From Lineus longissimus (lineage: Eukaryota; Nemertea; Pilidiophora; Heteronemertea; Lineidae), in assembly GCF_910592395.1 (NCBI RefSeq), contig NC_088323.1:11767501-11831500 (forward strand): DNA of 64,000 nt. Direction: 5' to 3'. The stretch's first letter is position 1. Each line of letters opens with the position of its first letter. Positions 44,331 through 57,417 of this stretch are shown one piece after another. The notes under the pieces were generated by a model. The model did no database searches. It was not told the DNA's origin and saw only the letters and a list, made by a program, of their open reading frames with translations. The position numbers were made by a program, and so were the translations under genes.

Positions 44331-45096
44331 GCCCCTATCAGTGAGATTTTAAAGTTTGACATCTCTGACTTTAAAGGCCTACGCCGTTTGTTAAAAACTT
44401 TGAATTTGTAATTGAACTTTAAAATGTCGAATTGGGAAAATTTGTACGAAATATGAATTTCAACATTGCCGTTGTGTGGACTAATATACAGATACTATGA
44501 ATATCGAGTTTAAACATCTACAGAATTGTGTATCAGTGGATTTCTATTTAACTGGACCACATGAAATTACAAACGGCATACCCCTTTAGGATGGCTGCCT
44601 GCAGCCCAGAAAGTAGGTCAAATCACAATGATGTTTTTTTAATGTCAAGTCATGCTGAATTAATAAGACATACATCAACACACCAAGTTTTCTAGACTTA
44701 AAGGTCAGCAAACGTGTCATCATTGATACTGGACCTATGGACCACAAACAAGACGCGGTGAGATAAGCTCACCCATTCATTCAAGCTCAAACTGACTTGA
44801 CAAGATTCTACAATCAAAGTTGTAGTTTTCTTATTCTGCATTCCATATTTGTATAATTCTATACCATCATCATCATCATCTTCATCATTGTCATTTTCGG
44901 AGGGTCTGCGAAACAAAGGCATCACACAATTTTTCACTGCAGCTAGAAATATAACACACAACTTCATGTAACATATCATCTCCAACTCTTCATTTTTACA
45001 CGGTTTAGTTATAAACTCAAATTTCTGCAAAGCCCTATGCTCCAATACAAATAGTAATATACACATTCAGGCAAGTGTAACCCGTTTTAACATTAG

Positions 45097-48000
45097 CTAG
45101 GAAAAGATGGATTTGAATTCTAATAGTATATATTCCACTATTTGATTCTGAAACACTGTGCTGACAGCCATGTTGGGTGCCTCATCCTTTGGCCAGAGTA
45201 GCGTTGGTCCAAACACGATAGCAATATTTTGCGCCTGCATCCGATTCTGTGAACTGCAGCTCATCACTCTGGAAAGAGGAATAACATAAGTGGAATCTGA
45301 CCATGCATGCCAGTGGTACAATCTCACTATCATCACCCTAGAGAATGAATTCCTCCGATCGCTGAGAATCTTATCAGGCCTTCCAACTTACCGAGCAGAC
45401 TGCCCTGGAAAGTGCTTCTGGAGGCCTGGGATAATGGCTGCCTCACAAGGCTCGCTCGGCAAACTGGAAGCCCTGATAAGATTTTTGACAATCTGGGGTA
45501 TTGATTCTCCAGGGGGATTATGTTGTCTTTCTAATGTCATAAATTGAGAAGTATTTCTTTGATCTTTCATCACATTATCTTCACCGCTCTCGGGTTAAAT
45601 TAGGTCATGTGGAAGAGTTTTAGACAAATCGTACTTACGCATCTAAATGTTTAAAAAGTAATTTTGTCGTATCGAAGTTTGGTTTTGGCAGAACCCTGAT
45701 TAGATCCTTCATAGTCTGCAGTTTCTTGGACTTGTCAGGTAACGCTGTTGTATAAAAACATTAAGCTTAACTCTTTATCATTCAATTCCAACATGCGATC
45801 TGTACAAACTTCACTTCAGAGAAAACATGAAAAATAATGACAAGACTTCACAACAAGCCTTGAATTAAGTGAACGGTCACTGAAAATGACAGACACCAAA
45901 CCGAAGCTTGACAGGCACTATTCACTTGTGCCCGACAAAACAACACGCGAACTGTCAGGCATGAAACCAATGCTGTCCAGCGCCACCAAATTAGTTATGT
46001 TGGGTTACGTTGCAGGTTTCATGGACTTCTATTCTATTTTCTCTTACGAGCATTCTATCACATGCCATTATTGTTCAGCACCAATTGTCGTTTTTACCCT
46101 GGTGACTCATCCTCGGCATCCATCACAAGCTACCCATGTTTCTCACTTGGATCGCAGCTTTTACTTGCCTCCTCATTAAACAAACATGGCAATCAAAGAA
46201 AGAAGCCCTTGGTGAGTAGCGATGAGACTATCTGCATCGAAGATTATGTTTCCAATAACTTATCCCTTTCACTGCCAAGACGTATTTGACCAAATTGAAA
46301 ATGTGAACAAAACTTTGAAAAGTATTTCCATCCTATCACACGATGACTCGACTGAGTGAAATACTAATGTCATGTGGTTTCAATAATACTTCAGATTTTC
46401 TTACTTTTTTTACCTTGATCAAAGTGGTCACTGGCAGTGAACGTCCAGATGGACTACATCACAGCTCTGCTGACGAAATGTCGATGACTTTGGATGAACC
46501 AAAAAGTACTCACTGATAGCAAATTTCAACTTGTCATAGAAATCAAATGGGAAGAGAGGTTCTTTAAGTTCTCTGAAGAACAGCTTCAATGCACCAGTTA
46601 ACACATGGAAATCCCACATCGGATCGTCTAAGTCGTATGGTTCTGCAGAAGAGGTTTCAGAGGAACATGTCATATTGAGCAAATGCCACCTCCAGAATGC
46701 ACAATGTATAAGTTTCAATAAAAATGTCCCAGTCCCTGTTTCCTGCAATTGGCAAGTTGAGCACTGAAAAGTTGTCTCGGTGAGATGAGACAATGACCCC
46801 AAACTGAGGAGTATATGGATATCAAGCTTGCTCGGGAAGTTGACCTGCAATAGACCAGCATCCTATCCAGGGGAAGTTATACTCCTAGTCACTTAAATGC
46901 TACGGAATCAGGGATAAGCTCCAGCCAGGAAAAATAGTAGATAAGAATACATGCTGACTTCATTTCACTCACTAACAATAATTTTTTTACGGTGCAGAGT
47001 TAAGACAAAGGAAAAAAACTTCATACTTGCAGGATTCAAAGGGTTAATTTGAAATCTACAGAGTTTTCAAAGGAACCTCTTTCTCGAATCACATACAAAT
47101 AGTGAAGAAAAATTTGTGAGATCAAATGAAATGTTCTCCCCGCAATTAACAGAATGAAACGGCCAGGGGCCATTGTGCTCACCGTATAGATATCTGGTGC
47201 TTTGGAATTCATCCAGGTTAAGAAACATTGTACATGTATAGTATATAGGTCAAACCAAAGTCAGTATGACATGTGATGTATCGTTGCTTGAAGTAAGTAC
47301 CATAAGAATATCATCAAAAACAAGTCACTAATAAACGAGATATTGCACTTTTTACCTATTTTAGTTTTGGCCTCCTGGTGGCCAAGTTGAGTACCAGATC
47401 AGATCGAAATTCGGTGTCCGAGGTTACATGACGTAGGGAGTCATGTGTACCAAATTTCAAGTTCATAGCTTTAGTGGTTAATAAACGTGCAATAGTTACA
47501 CTCAAACGACCAATTTACGCCATTTGACCTCTGTGACCTTGAAAAGCAGGTCAAATCAAAAACTCACATGATATATGATGTATCCTTGCTAGGAGAACCT
47601 ACCATAAAAATGTTATTGAAAACGAATCACTAATAAGCGAGATATCACGCTTTCTAGGTTTTAAGTTGAGAATCAGACCGGACTGAAATTCAGGGTCAGA
47701 GGCCAGCTGACCTAGGGGGTCCTTTGTACAAAGTTCATAGCTTTAGTGGTTAAGAAACGTCCCATAGTTACACACAAACGGTCAATTCACACAATTTGAC
47801 CTCTGTGACCTTGAAAATAAGGTCAAATCAAAAACCCGTAAGATATGTGATGTATCCTTGCTCTGAGTACTTACAATAAAAATAAAATTGAAAACAAGTC
47901 ACTATTAAGCGAGATATTGCACTTTTTACTTTTTTTAGTTTTGGCCCCCTGGTGGCCAAGTTGAGATTAAGATCAGACCGCAATTCGGTGTCAGAGGTTA

Positions 48001-51000
48001 TATGATGTAAGGAGTCATGTGTACCAAATTTCAAGTTCATAGCTTTATTGGTAAAGAAATGTGCCACAGTTACGCTCAAATGGCCAATTTACGCCATTTG
48101 ACCTCTGTGACCTTGACAAGTATGTCAAATCAAAAACCCGTAGCATATGTGATGTATCCTTGCTAAGAATATCTACCATAAAATTTTTACCAAAAACTAA
48201 TCAGTAATAAGTGAGATATCACACTATTTATGTTTTTAGTTTTAGCCCCCTAGTGGCCAAGTCAAGAATCAGACCGGACCGAAATTCAGTGTCAAAGGTA
48301 ATCTGACCTAGGGGGTCATGCAAACAAAGTTTTGAGTCCATAGCCCTAGCGGTTAAGAAACGTGCCACTGTTTTAGAAATAGGATACGACGGACGACGAC
48401 GACGGACACTGCGGTGTTGTATAGACTCCCCCTACGGTGAGCCAAAAACCAAACTCACGATGGCTGCCATAGAGGCCATACTGGATATCAGTTCACATCA
48501 ATTCTTGAAAAGTCACTCCAAATAAGCGACTGATATATGGGTATTCAAATGAAACGGCCAGGGGCCATTGTGCTCACCGTATACATCTTTTAGTAGGCAG
48601 GATCATGCTTAGTTTACAGGTGAATATGGTGAACACAATCAGGCATGAAGACTTTTTTTAGATGTGTATTGATGTCAAGTAATAAGACAGGGCAGTATAT
48701 ATAAGTTTATGATCCAACCAATAATTGTCTATGACATCAACAAGATCAATATCGTGTGATTGCTAAGAGTCCCTGCAATAAAAATTTCATCGAAAAAAAG
48801 TCATTAAAGGCCATATATCAAGGTTTTTTGCCATTTTCTGCTGTAAGACGATTTCAATACAGAAAACCAAATGCAATTAGCTCCATCCATTTTGAAGATA
48901 TAGCCAATTATGTGTTTGACAACTTGATTACCTAATCAGGCCAGCAACTGGCTTGTTAGAGCCAGGCGGCGGGTTCAGCAAAAGTTGTGATGTAGATCAG
49001 GTTATCTGTACATGTCATGCAATCATAAAAGCAGGAGGACCTTAATTAATTATGCACACCTGGAAGTAATGTGTTTCATTCACTATGGTGTATTGTGTGG
49101 CTCCGAATTGTGTCAAGGATAGCACAAAGAACAATCGAATGACGGATGAATTTCCAAAGCCAGTTGAACGAGAGAGGAGGAAGCTGTGGATTCGGAAGTG
49201 CAAACGTTTGGAGTGTTGGAAGCCTGGGCCTTCGGCCAAACTTTGCAGTGATCACTTTATCGATACGGATTATCACATGAAGCCGGATATCTGCATCCAA
49301 CTGAATATTAAATGCCACTTGTTAAAAACAGCTGTTCCAACCATGTCAATTGCATTTAATGCCCGAGGCTGCTGAGGTCGGTTGTTATACATAATGTGTA
49401 GGCCCTATTGGGGCCTGTGATACCGCATAGTGTCTTCTTGTGTTCCAGCCATAGCAAGGTGACAGCGACACAGGTCAGTGTCAGTGACAGCCACTGTCAA
49501 TGACAGATTATTGTCATCTGACATCTAGGCCTATCTAACGTTGCACGGCATTATATCGTCACGTCAAGATGATTGTGCATAATACCGTCACTTTTCAATA
49601 GTAGTTCAGCGTCATGACATAACTGGCGATACAACACTGACGAGGCGAAACAATATTGTGCAACATTAGACTGTTCAAAAATCATACATGTTATGCATCT
49701 GCAACCGTCTATCAATGTCTTCTTTGCTATATCGGCAGGTCTGCCATGCAAATTGATTAACCACAAATTCTAATCACTTTCGTCCGAATGATCACTCTCA
49801 TTATGATCTAGTGATATTAATGGCTCGAACATGTACGGCTCAACGTTTAAATATCCTTCTGTATCGACCAAAACATCCTCAAATTCACTGCTCTCACTCT
49901 CTGAACTGTATGCGGAAGCCATCTTGCTTTGTTCTGACTGACCTGATCTACGTCATCAAAAAATCCCTAGCGGCCACATGTGGAACTAATCTAAAGTTGT
50001 GTGTGGTGGGAAATTCAAATAGTTTAAAATTGAAAATTGAAATAACTAAATAATGACTTTATTATTAGAATTTTTTTAATGTCTGGGATCTTGTTTTTTT
50101 AACCCTCAACATATTTCATGAGTATCAAGCATGTTTTCAAATCTTGATATATGGCCTTTAATAAGCAAGATATTGCACGTCCTACATTTTCAGTTTTGAC
50201 CCCCTGGTGGCCAAATCAAGAATCAGATCAGGCCAAAATTCGGTGTCGGAGATTATCTGATGTAGGGGGTTACATGTACCAACTTTCAAGTTCATAGCTT
50301 CAGCAGTTAAGAAACGTGCCATAGTTACACTCTAACGGCCAATTTACGCCATTTGACCTCTGTGACCTAGAAAAGGAGGTCAAATCCAAAAATCGCAGGA
50401 CATGTGGTGTATCCTTGCTAGAAGTCCCTGCCATAAAAAATTTATCGAAAACAATTCACTCAAATAAGCAAGATATTGCACTTCTTACTTTTTCCATTAT
50501 GGCCCCCTGGTGGCCGAATAAAGAATCAGATCGGGCCAAAATTCGGCATCAGAGGTTATCTGAGGTAGGGGGTTATATGCACCAAGTTTCAAGTTCATAG
50601 CTTTAATGGTTAAGAAACGTGCCATAGTTTACACTCTAACGGCCAATTTATGCCATATGACCTCTGTGACCTTGTCTGGGATCTTGTTTTTTTAACCCTC
50701 AACATATTTCATGAGTATCAAGCATGTTTTCAAATCTTGATATATGGCCTTTAATAAGCGAGATATTGCACGTCCTACATTTTCAGTTTTGACCCCCTGG
50801 TGGCCAAATCAAGAATCAGATCAGGCCAAAATTCGGTGTCGGAGATTATCTGATGTAGGGGGTTACATGTACCAACTTTCAAGTTCATAGCTTCAGCAGT
50901 TAAGAAACGTGCCATAGTTACACTCTAACGGCCAATTTACGCCATTTGACCTCTGTGACCTAGAAAAGGAGGTCAAATCCAAAAATCGCAGGACATGTGG

Positions 51001-53732
51001 TGTATCCTTGCTAGAAGTCCCTGCCATAAAAAATTTATCGAAAACAATTCACTCAAATAAGCAAGATATTGCACTTCTTACTTTTTCCATTATGGCCCCC
51101 TGGTGGCCGAATAAAGAATCAGATCGGGCCAAAATTCGGCATCAGAGGTTATCTGAGGTAGGGGGTTATATGCACCAAGTTTCAAGTTCATAGCTTTAAT
51201 GGTTAAGAAACGTGCCATAGTTTACACTCTAACGGCCAATTTATGCCATATGACCTCTGTGACCTTGAAAAGTAAGTCAAATTGAAAACCCGTAAGATAT
51301 GTGATGTATTCTTCCTAAGAGTACCTACCATAAAAATTTTATCGAAAACAAGTCACTTATAAGCGAGATATCACACTTTTTAGATTTCCACTTTTGGCCC
51401 CCTGATGGCAAAGTTGAGAATCAGATCAAACTGAAATTCAGCACCAGAGGCTATGTGATATAGGGGGTTATATGTACCAAGTTTCAAGTTCATAGCTTTA
51501 GTGGTTAAGAAACGTGCCATAGTTTACACTCTAACGGCCAATTTACGCCATATGACTGACCTCTGTGACCTTGAAAAGTAGGTCAAATTAAAAACCCGTA
51601 TGATATAAGATGTATATTTGCTATGAGTACCTAAAACAAAAGTTTCATCGAAAACAAGTCACTAATGAGCGAGATATCACACTTTTTAAGTTTTGAGTTT
51701 AGGCCCCTTGGTGGCCAAGTCAATAACCAGACCGGATCGAAATTCAGTAACAATGGTCATCTGACCTAGGGGGTCATTTGCTCAAAGTTTAAAGTTCATA
51801 GCTTTAGGGGTTAAGAAACGTGCCACTGTTTTTGAAATAGGATACGACGACGGACGACGGATGACGACGACGGACACTGCGGTATTACATAGACTCCCCT
51901 ACGGTGAGCCAAAAAGCTGGATCACTGGACTGTTTTATCACTGGATAGTGACACATGGATCACTACCACCTGGATTGGAGATTGTTCAGAAAATGGGATG
52001 TAATATTCATGTGTATGAGTTAACCATGAGAATTATCATAGTAATTTCAATGAACGTACCTGCAGGATTATCAACTGCAAACCGTAACTTCTGGACCTGA
52101 GCCAAGTTCCCGCTAAGACGATATATCCCATCACATGAGAGACCTCGGACTTCGATGGCTGCTGTACAATCCATCACAAAGCGTGGAATAGTGGAGTTTT
52201 CTCTCTCACAGATCTCGGAGATCGTTGAACCGAAGATTTGCTCTGGAAGAAAAAATATACAGGAATAATGGAATTATTTAGTTAGAATGTCATATCTCAT
52301 CAATCCAAGACAATAGTGTGTTGAACTGAAGTTTTGTATTTGGGGCCAATTACCATGTTTATGGCAGGATTTCCTTATGACACCGGAAGTACTGATAATT
52401 GAAGTTGTGCACACTTACATGGGGAAAAACTGCCTTGCAAAGTGAGTATAATCCCTCAGCCATTGAGGTCAACGTGAGATAATGGTGAAGTCGGCCTTGG
52501 CGGACGATTAGCAGCATTCATGTGATTTACCCAAAGGCAGAAAGTGACAAAGGGAACTAGTGTAACAATGGTTGATCAATAACACCAGGAAAGGTTTTTC
52601 TCCTGGTTTTAAAACAACTTCCTTATATTCTATATTTCAGAGAAAATTATTGCAAAAATTAAAGAATGGTCCCTTCTTTCTTTAAGAACCCTTTTGCTAC
52701 CACACCCAGCATATACCAGGACCGTACACTGCATACTGCTGGCCCGCAATAATCCGTACGGTCAAATTTTCCCCAAGTTCTATCATCACCACAATCCCTG
52801 TAAGTTTTTGGTTGGTCACACAAGAAAAAGTGAGATGGTAGCACTGCACTCAATCCAATACAGACCTTGTCCCTAAGATTGGGTAATGCTAGCCATTTTA
52901 CAATGAAACTTTCCAAGCCAAGTTAGGATCCAGGCTGACCGGTCTATTCCGGATGTGGGCCAGGGGTCACCGCCAAAAGCCAGCGGTAGTAGAAGAGTTT
53001 ACTGATGTTTAAAAATTAAACTGGCTTCCTGAAGAGAATTGACTAGCACTTTGGTCCAAATCCGCCATAGGTGATGTCTTTGGCGCCAAAAAAGATTTCT
53101 TTAGAGCTGGATTCAAAAAACTCTTTCAAACATACTTTTAAAATGTTAAAATCAGCTTCAAGCATTCTTTATCAACTATACTGAACTATGCAAATACAAT
53201 ATATCTGGAGAAAACACCCCATAAATATCGAAATGAAAGATTATTTTGAATAGAACTATTTTGGTTAATTTGACTAAGCCACCTGCATGACTTCATCACA
53301 ATCACCATTTGGTGGTGGCACAGATTTCTCATTACAGTGATGTTGAATGGTATTTTATTTGTTTCGAAATCTCATCCCCAGTAGCCCCCTCTAATATTAG
53401 AATGCCCAAAGAAAAATTTACCAGGCTAATATTTTTGACCACTATTAGACTGGACTTCTTCTGTTCTTGGAGTTGTTCTCATGAGATGTTCCCATCCCAT
53501 TACAAATCACAGACAGGAGGTTTCCCTCGGTTGTGTCAAAAAGGATTATTTCTTGAACTCGCTTAAGATATTTTCAAAGGATGAAAGAAAGGTTCCTGGA
53601 CTAATTACTGAGTACTACCTTTAATAATTCCCTTTTCAGCCAGGCTGTCCCTCGTCGGACGACCTTTCAACAGATTCATCAACCTTTCCCGAATCTTGCT
53701 TCTTGGATGCGAAGAATCCTCCACAGTCTTGA
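45097..53732 (-). CDS. RhoGAP domain of an ARHGAP9/12/15/27-like protein (five exons)
   Basis: Exons on the minus strand: 53732-53619, 52242-52060, 46642-46514, 45744-45639 and 45268-45097 (stop TAG at 45097-45099). All junctions keep phase and have GT-AG signals. The domain accelerates GTP hydrolysis on Rho-family GTPases. Exon 1 seen encodes the pre-domain linker (RERLMNLLKGRPTRDSLAEK). Exon 2 has GSTISEICERENSTIPRF and the arginine-finger segment DGIYRLSGNLAQVQKLR. Exon 3 has LTGALKLFFRELKEPLFPF, exon 4 LIRVLPKPNFDTTKLLFKHL, and exon 5 NRMQAQNIAIVFGPTLLWP and QNQIVEYILLEF. Linker and domain pattern match ARHGAP9/12/15/27, whose upstream SH3, WW and PH regions must lie beyond 53732 or outside the window. 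The protein ends just after the domain, as in that group. The gene has no lesion, in contrast to its surroundings. Confidence 0.92.
47155..48446 (-). mobile_element. Repeat family B, copy 2 (RhoGAP intron)
   Basis: Inverse orientation to 25415-26562. It begins TGAAACGGCCAGGGGCCATT and ends CCCTACGGTGAGCC. It contains four tandem units of about 270-300 bp (markers TGATGTATC at 47277, 47577, 47848 and 48149), each with GGCCCCCTGGTGGCCAA-like and TTTGACCTCTGTGACCTT blocks, then a GACGGACGACGACG run. Confidence 0.8.
49085..49375 (+). CDS. THAP-domain fragment of a Kolobok transposase
   Basis: 96-aa ORF holding a complete THAP zinc finger: CVAPNC, the conserved Trp in KLWIRKCKR, CSDHFIDTDY (third Cys and His) and the closing TAVPTMSIAF, equivalent to the AVPTIF box. 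THAP domains bind DNA at transposon ends or promoters. It ends in a stop shortly after the domain, so the transposase catalytic part is lost or would have to be reached by splicing. Confidence 0.85.
   Translation: MVYCVAPNCVKDSTKNNRMTDEFPKPVERERRKLWIRKCKRLECWKPGPSAKLCSDHFIDTDYHMKPDICIQLNIKCHLLKTAVPTMSIAFNARGC
49770..49922 (-). CDS. Short acidic ORF of the Kolobok-like element
   Basis: 50 codons beginning MASAYSSESESSEFED, with VEPYMFEPLI in the middle and an Asp/Ser-rich end. The acidic start followed by PYxFEP resembles the N-terminus of a second protein often found with THAP-bearing transposons in marine invertebrates, where it precedes a Cys-rich P2X7-tail-like domain. Here that domain is absent. 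It is convergent with the THAP ORF. Confidence 0.4.
   Translation of the reverse strand: MASAYSSESESSEFEDVLVDTEGYLNVEPYMFEPLISLDHNESDHSDESD
50081..51266. repeat. 593-bp tandem duplication
   Basis: 50081-50673 and 50674-51266 are almost identical; the only difference noticed is ATAAGCAAGA versus ATAAGCGAGA. The unit spans the right end of the Kolobok-like element and adjoining family B sequence, so the duplication is younger than both. Confidence 0.9.
51911..52059. other. RhoGAP intron sequence
   Basis: Short intronic stretch between family B copy 3 and the exon at 52242-52060, ending in the donor GTACGTTC read on the minus strand. Confidence 0.5.
52243..53618. other. RhoGAP intron, nothing else recognised
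   Basis: Between two RhoGAP exons. No repeat shared within the window and no coding sequence were recognised. Confidence 0.45.
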
Positions 53733-54163
53733 CTGGAAATTAGGTGTAATATTCAAAATTAGTAGACATTATGTGATTGAGCTGAATCATAATATACGGC
53801 CTCACTCCGTTGGCATCAGGAATGTTTCAAGTCTGTCACTCAACTGGTTCTCAAGTTATGGGGTGCAAAGTGAAAACAAAGATCGGGTCCAAAATCAATA
53901 CGAAAACTTCTCTACACTAGGTCGTCACATCACAGAAGTTTTAGGTCTGTGACTCAACTGGTCCTTCAATCATGGAGTGGAATGTAAAAACAAAGATGGC
54001 CGCCTGGTGACCCGTTCGGTTTTCGAAAATGTGTCCAAAATTAATTTTGGAGAATGACTCTTGCTTTCCGACGATAACTTTATCGTTTTCGCAGTTGAGG
54101 GCATTCAGTAGAACTTGCAAATGGTCAGCGCATTAACAAGCCGATTAGCAATCAGCTGATTAA

Positions 54164-54599
54164 CACTTTCACTGCCATCCGACTGAGATCTACATGTATG
54201 TTACTTTTTTTGGTCAAAAACACTCGCCCCCTCCAACTGCTTATTAGTTCTCTGTAGGCTTCAAGATTAAAACAGCGCATACGCTATCTTTTGGGTAGAA
54301 AGGAACTGAATCAGTTAATGCCTTTTAAAGCCAGCTGAGAAGCGCTCCCATCTTCGACACAATGAACAGTCAGCTATTTGAGGGGCTACTGAAAGGGGGT
54401 CGTTTTGGTCACTTTTTGTCACTTTTCAATCAGAAAAAGAAGGGTCATAGTAATAGTTTCTCTGTTGAAGCTCTGTCAGGAATATCTGGTCTTTGGCAAG
54501 CTATTGCAAAAAAAATTAATGGGGCTATCTCCGATCAATTTTTTACCCTGGGGTCTGAAAAGGGGGTGTTTGGAGGGTGAAACCTGGGCACTAAAAGAG
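54164..54599. mobile_element. piggyBac-like MITE (436 bp)
   Basis: TTAA at 54160-54163 and 54600-54603 bracket imperfect inverted ends CACTTTCACTGCC and GGGCACTAAAAGAG. The end sequence is loosely similar to the MITE at 60238-60528. Matching is imperfect, so confidence is moderate. Confidence 0.5.
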
Positions 54600-54603
54600 T
54601 TAA

Positions 54604-56819
54604 AGGACATGTAGTAGTTCCTGAAGCATTAAGTGTCGATTCATGAACAGTCAGTTTCAGTTTCGGGAACCTGGAAAAAGAACCCACAGTACCAGTTAAT
54701 TTGTTATCATAATTTTCTACCTACAGTCGTTGAATTGCACTAGAGAGTGGTTAACTTAATTACTGGACAGGTCAGCATGCCATGCCTATAAACAAAATAA
54801 ATGTGGAAGTTCATTGGGGGGGGGGGGGGTGGGGGTTGTTGATAAAATATGAGACTGTACATTTATTGAGTGGCCTAAAACACCCTGCAAATTAATAGTT
54901 CTACACTTGGCTCTAATCAGTTACTGATATTTAGCACTTACGATGATACAGATAACGTTACATGTCCTCAAAAATTTCATGCATCTTGCATTGATACTGT
55001 TTGTTCCATACCAAATAAAACGAAAATGCAAGCCCAAATTTGTAATATCCAAAAGGTCAGTATATTTTTGTGGCAATACTTCAAGAAACTTTTCTGGACA
55101 CAATTGCATAATACTTCTGACCTCTTGTGCTCAGCTGTGCCTGAATTTTGTTTATATACGACTGTCCATGCCCGAGTGGCATTAAAAAAACTTCCACTGA
55201 TTGACCTTCTCCAGGTGAATTAATGGAGGATATTCAAATGATGTGTTTTTTTTGCACACCATTTATGTTTTATATCGATCAGCCAAATGTATTTGACAGT
55301 GAAACTGATGAATATTAACATGGATATATGTAGGCAAGTTTGTTAAATTCTTTTTCGATTTGTAGTTAAATCTAATATAAAACATAAATTTAGTATAAAA
55401 CATTACATATAAAGGTTCGATTAATGAAATGTCAGGGACAAAGGCAAATTATCACCATCTGTGTATCATCAAATATCAGTGAACAACACATCATATATCA
55501 AATTTTAACCCCTTAAAGTTCAGAGCGTTTTTTTAGGCCAAACAATATGATACACCCCCACGCTTAGCTTTAGCATTTTTTAGCATGCCTAAGAAATTAT
55601 GACAGAAACCCTTTGCCAGACAGCCAAGCTAAACTATTATTGTGCATAAAACAGAGTGAACCAGACATAGCCTTAAATGATATCAACTGGTGGATATTTC
55701 TTGAAGCAAAGTAACACACACATTTTCACACTTTTCTATGACGTATGACCCATTTCTATTGCTCTGAACACACCATAGAGAGGTTCTGTTTGGAATAGAA
55801 CTTTGGTACTAGTTTCACAAATACACCAGACCACAGATGGCTAAACATCTTTTACATTTGTGTCACTCCAGTAGCCTCGCAACTGTAACAAACAGTTAGA
55901 TTTTTCAACCCCCGAGCACTGGGAGTTGTTTGGGACCAGATAACTAAGCTATCACCTTGATTGGTATACTCCTTCCCTAGAGCCATACCCATACCCATGT
56001 GGCCCAATCACCTCATCAACTCTCAGAAAACAGCTTAAACATTATCATTTTTTGTGCACATAATCAAAGTATACACAGACAGAGATAAAAATAATACAGT
56101 ACTGATATACTTTGTATGTTGGCTGTAAACATGTCATGATTCTGACAGTCAGCATTCATGAGATATTCACAACATAGGAATTCCAATGTCTCCAAAGACA
56201 TCCACACAATAACCTTTCAGAGTCAATGGCGAGCAAATGTACTACCGTTGGTGGCGGACTAACAAGACCATATGACACAAGCTCACCCTGGTGAGCAAAT
56301 AAAATAATCTTATGATGGGATGAACTAAAACAATTTCCGAATGACTATCCCAAAAAGACTTTGCTAACGATAAATAAATCAACTAAAATCGGAAAATTTG
56401 CAAGCAACGCTGTCAAAATCCAAAAAACCAAATTAGCATGATTAAATTTTATGACAGAAAAGGAATACACATTTGCAAAAAACAATATTAGGTTACACTC
56501 TAGGGATATTATCACGAGTCAGATGACATGTATTATTACACCAAAGAGGTTGAGGGTTTGGTAAGACTCTGGTTGCAGACGTTTCTCCTAATCATTAGAA
56601 GAGCCCTTGTACACTGTACCTTGGTCATGATTCCACAATAGGGTAATACAGGGTGTAAACTAGAATTGACTGGTCAGTCAATTTGAAATCTACCGACTAG
56701 CACGTAAAAGGATACTGACTTGAAATTGACTTGACAGTCAATTTGAAGACTGCACTCTGGCACCAAGATAGTGGAGAGACTAAGAGGTTCAGCAGCAAGA
56801 TAAAATTTTTTTCACTTTT
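54604..56819. other. Noncoding, presumed RhoGAP intron or upstream DNA
   Basis: A G homopolymer tract lies around 54816-54836. No gene, and no repeat shared with other parts of the window, was recognised. Confidence 0.4.
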
Positions 56820-57013
56820 CGCATAACGCCCCTGGCGGCCAAAAAAGGAATAATATCTAGCAGCGATTCTGTGTCTGAGTAGCGCGGTTATCAAGGGGTA
56901 CATGTGTACCAAGTTTGAGTACAGTAGCTTCAGTAGTTATGAAACGTGCCACCAATGTCTTACATCTGCTGGACGATGACACGCTATGATATAGGCTCAC
57001 AGGCGAGCCAAAA
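56820..57013 (-). repeat. Repeat family B, end fragment
   Basis: Contains GCCCCTGGCGGCCAAAAAAG, GGTACATGTGTACCAAGTTT, GAAACGTGCCAC and terminal CAGGCGAGCCAAAAA, matching the 3' end of family B copies 2 and 3 at lower identity. Confidence 0.6.
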
Positions 57014-57417
57014 AATTGGTACATGTATACAAATGTTCATGTCCCACAAGCTGAAAATGTTGCATGCAGGACTCGAACTTTCAGATACCTTCCATGTTGT
57101 GTCTATATCTAATTGGTTGCATATGAAGGCATTTTCTTTTCAAGTTTTGTGAACTGATATAGTGATAATGTACGGCTAAAGGATTCTTTTTAACTCTGGT
57201 GTCCCCTCAGCATCAAGAGTGGGCGAGACAGCTTTTCATACCACTAACTAGTGCAATTACTTAACCCTCCTTCCTTGTTGTTGAAAAGTGCAGGCATCTA
57301 TCTGGAAAGTGGTGTAGTCTCATTTTCTAAATTAGTGAACTGTATGTGGCCCGGTGAACACTGCACTCCCTGCTGCAGTCCGAGCAAGCCGTGAGCCATT
57401 TGTACTCACTTACGAGT

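Larger units (their letters stand above)
48809..50157. mobile_element. Kolobok-like DNA element (1349 bp, TTAA target)
   Basis: Ends AGGCCATATATCAAG and CTTGATATATGGCCT are inverted repeats flanked by TTAA (48805-48808 and 50158-50161). It encodes a THAP domain (49085-49375, plus) and a short acidic ORF (49922-49770, minus). TTAA duplication together with a THAP domain is the hallmark of the Kolobok superfamily. No catalytic core is present, so it is a deletion derivative. It inserted into family B copy 3. Confidence 0.8.
48550..51910 (-). mobile_element. Repeat family B, copy 3, enlarged by Kolobok insertion and a 593-bp duplication
   Basis: Starts TGAAACGGCCAGGGGCCATT and ends CTACGGTGAGCC, like copy 2. 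The interior is interrupted by the TTAA-flanked element at 48809-50157 and then lengthened by a tandem duplication at 50081-51266. Several standard ~290-bp units follow up to 51840. Confidence 0.8.

Noticed and set aside
45290-45547. Plus-strand ORF opposite the RhoGAP exons
   Set aside because: It lies antisense in a RhoGAP intron, with no recognised domain.
50415-51193. Two identical 61-aa ORFs
   Set aside because: They lie in the two units of the 593-bp noncoding duplication and only reflect repeat identity.
47525-51590. Many AGGTCA motifs as a RhoGAP enhancer
   Set aside because: They belong to the repeat units of family B, so density alone is not evidence for a RhoGAP regulatory element. 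Kept only as a finding about the repeat.
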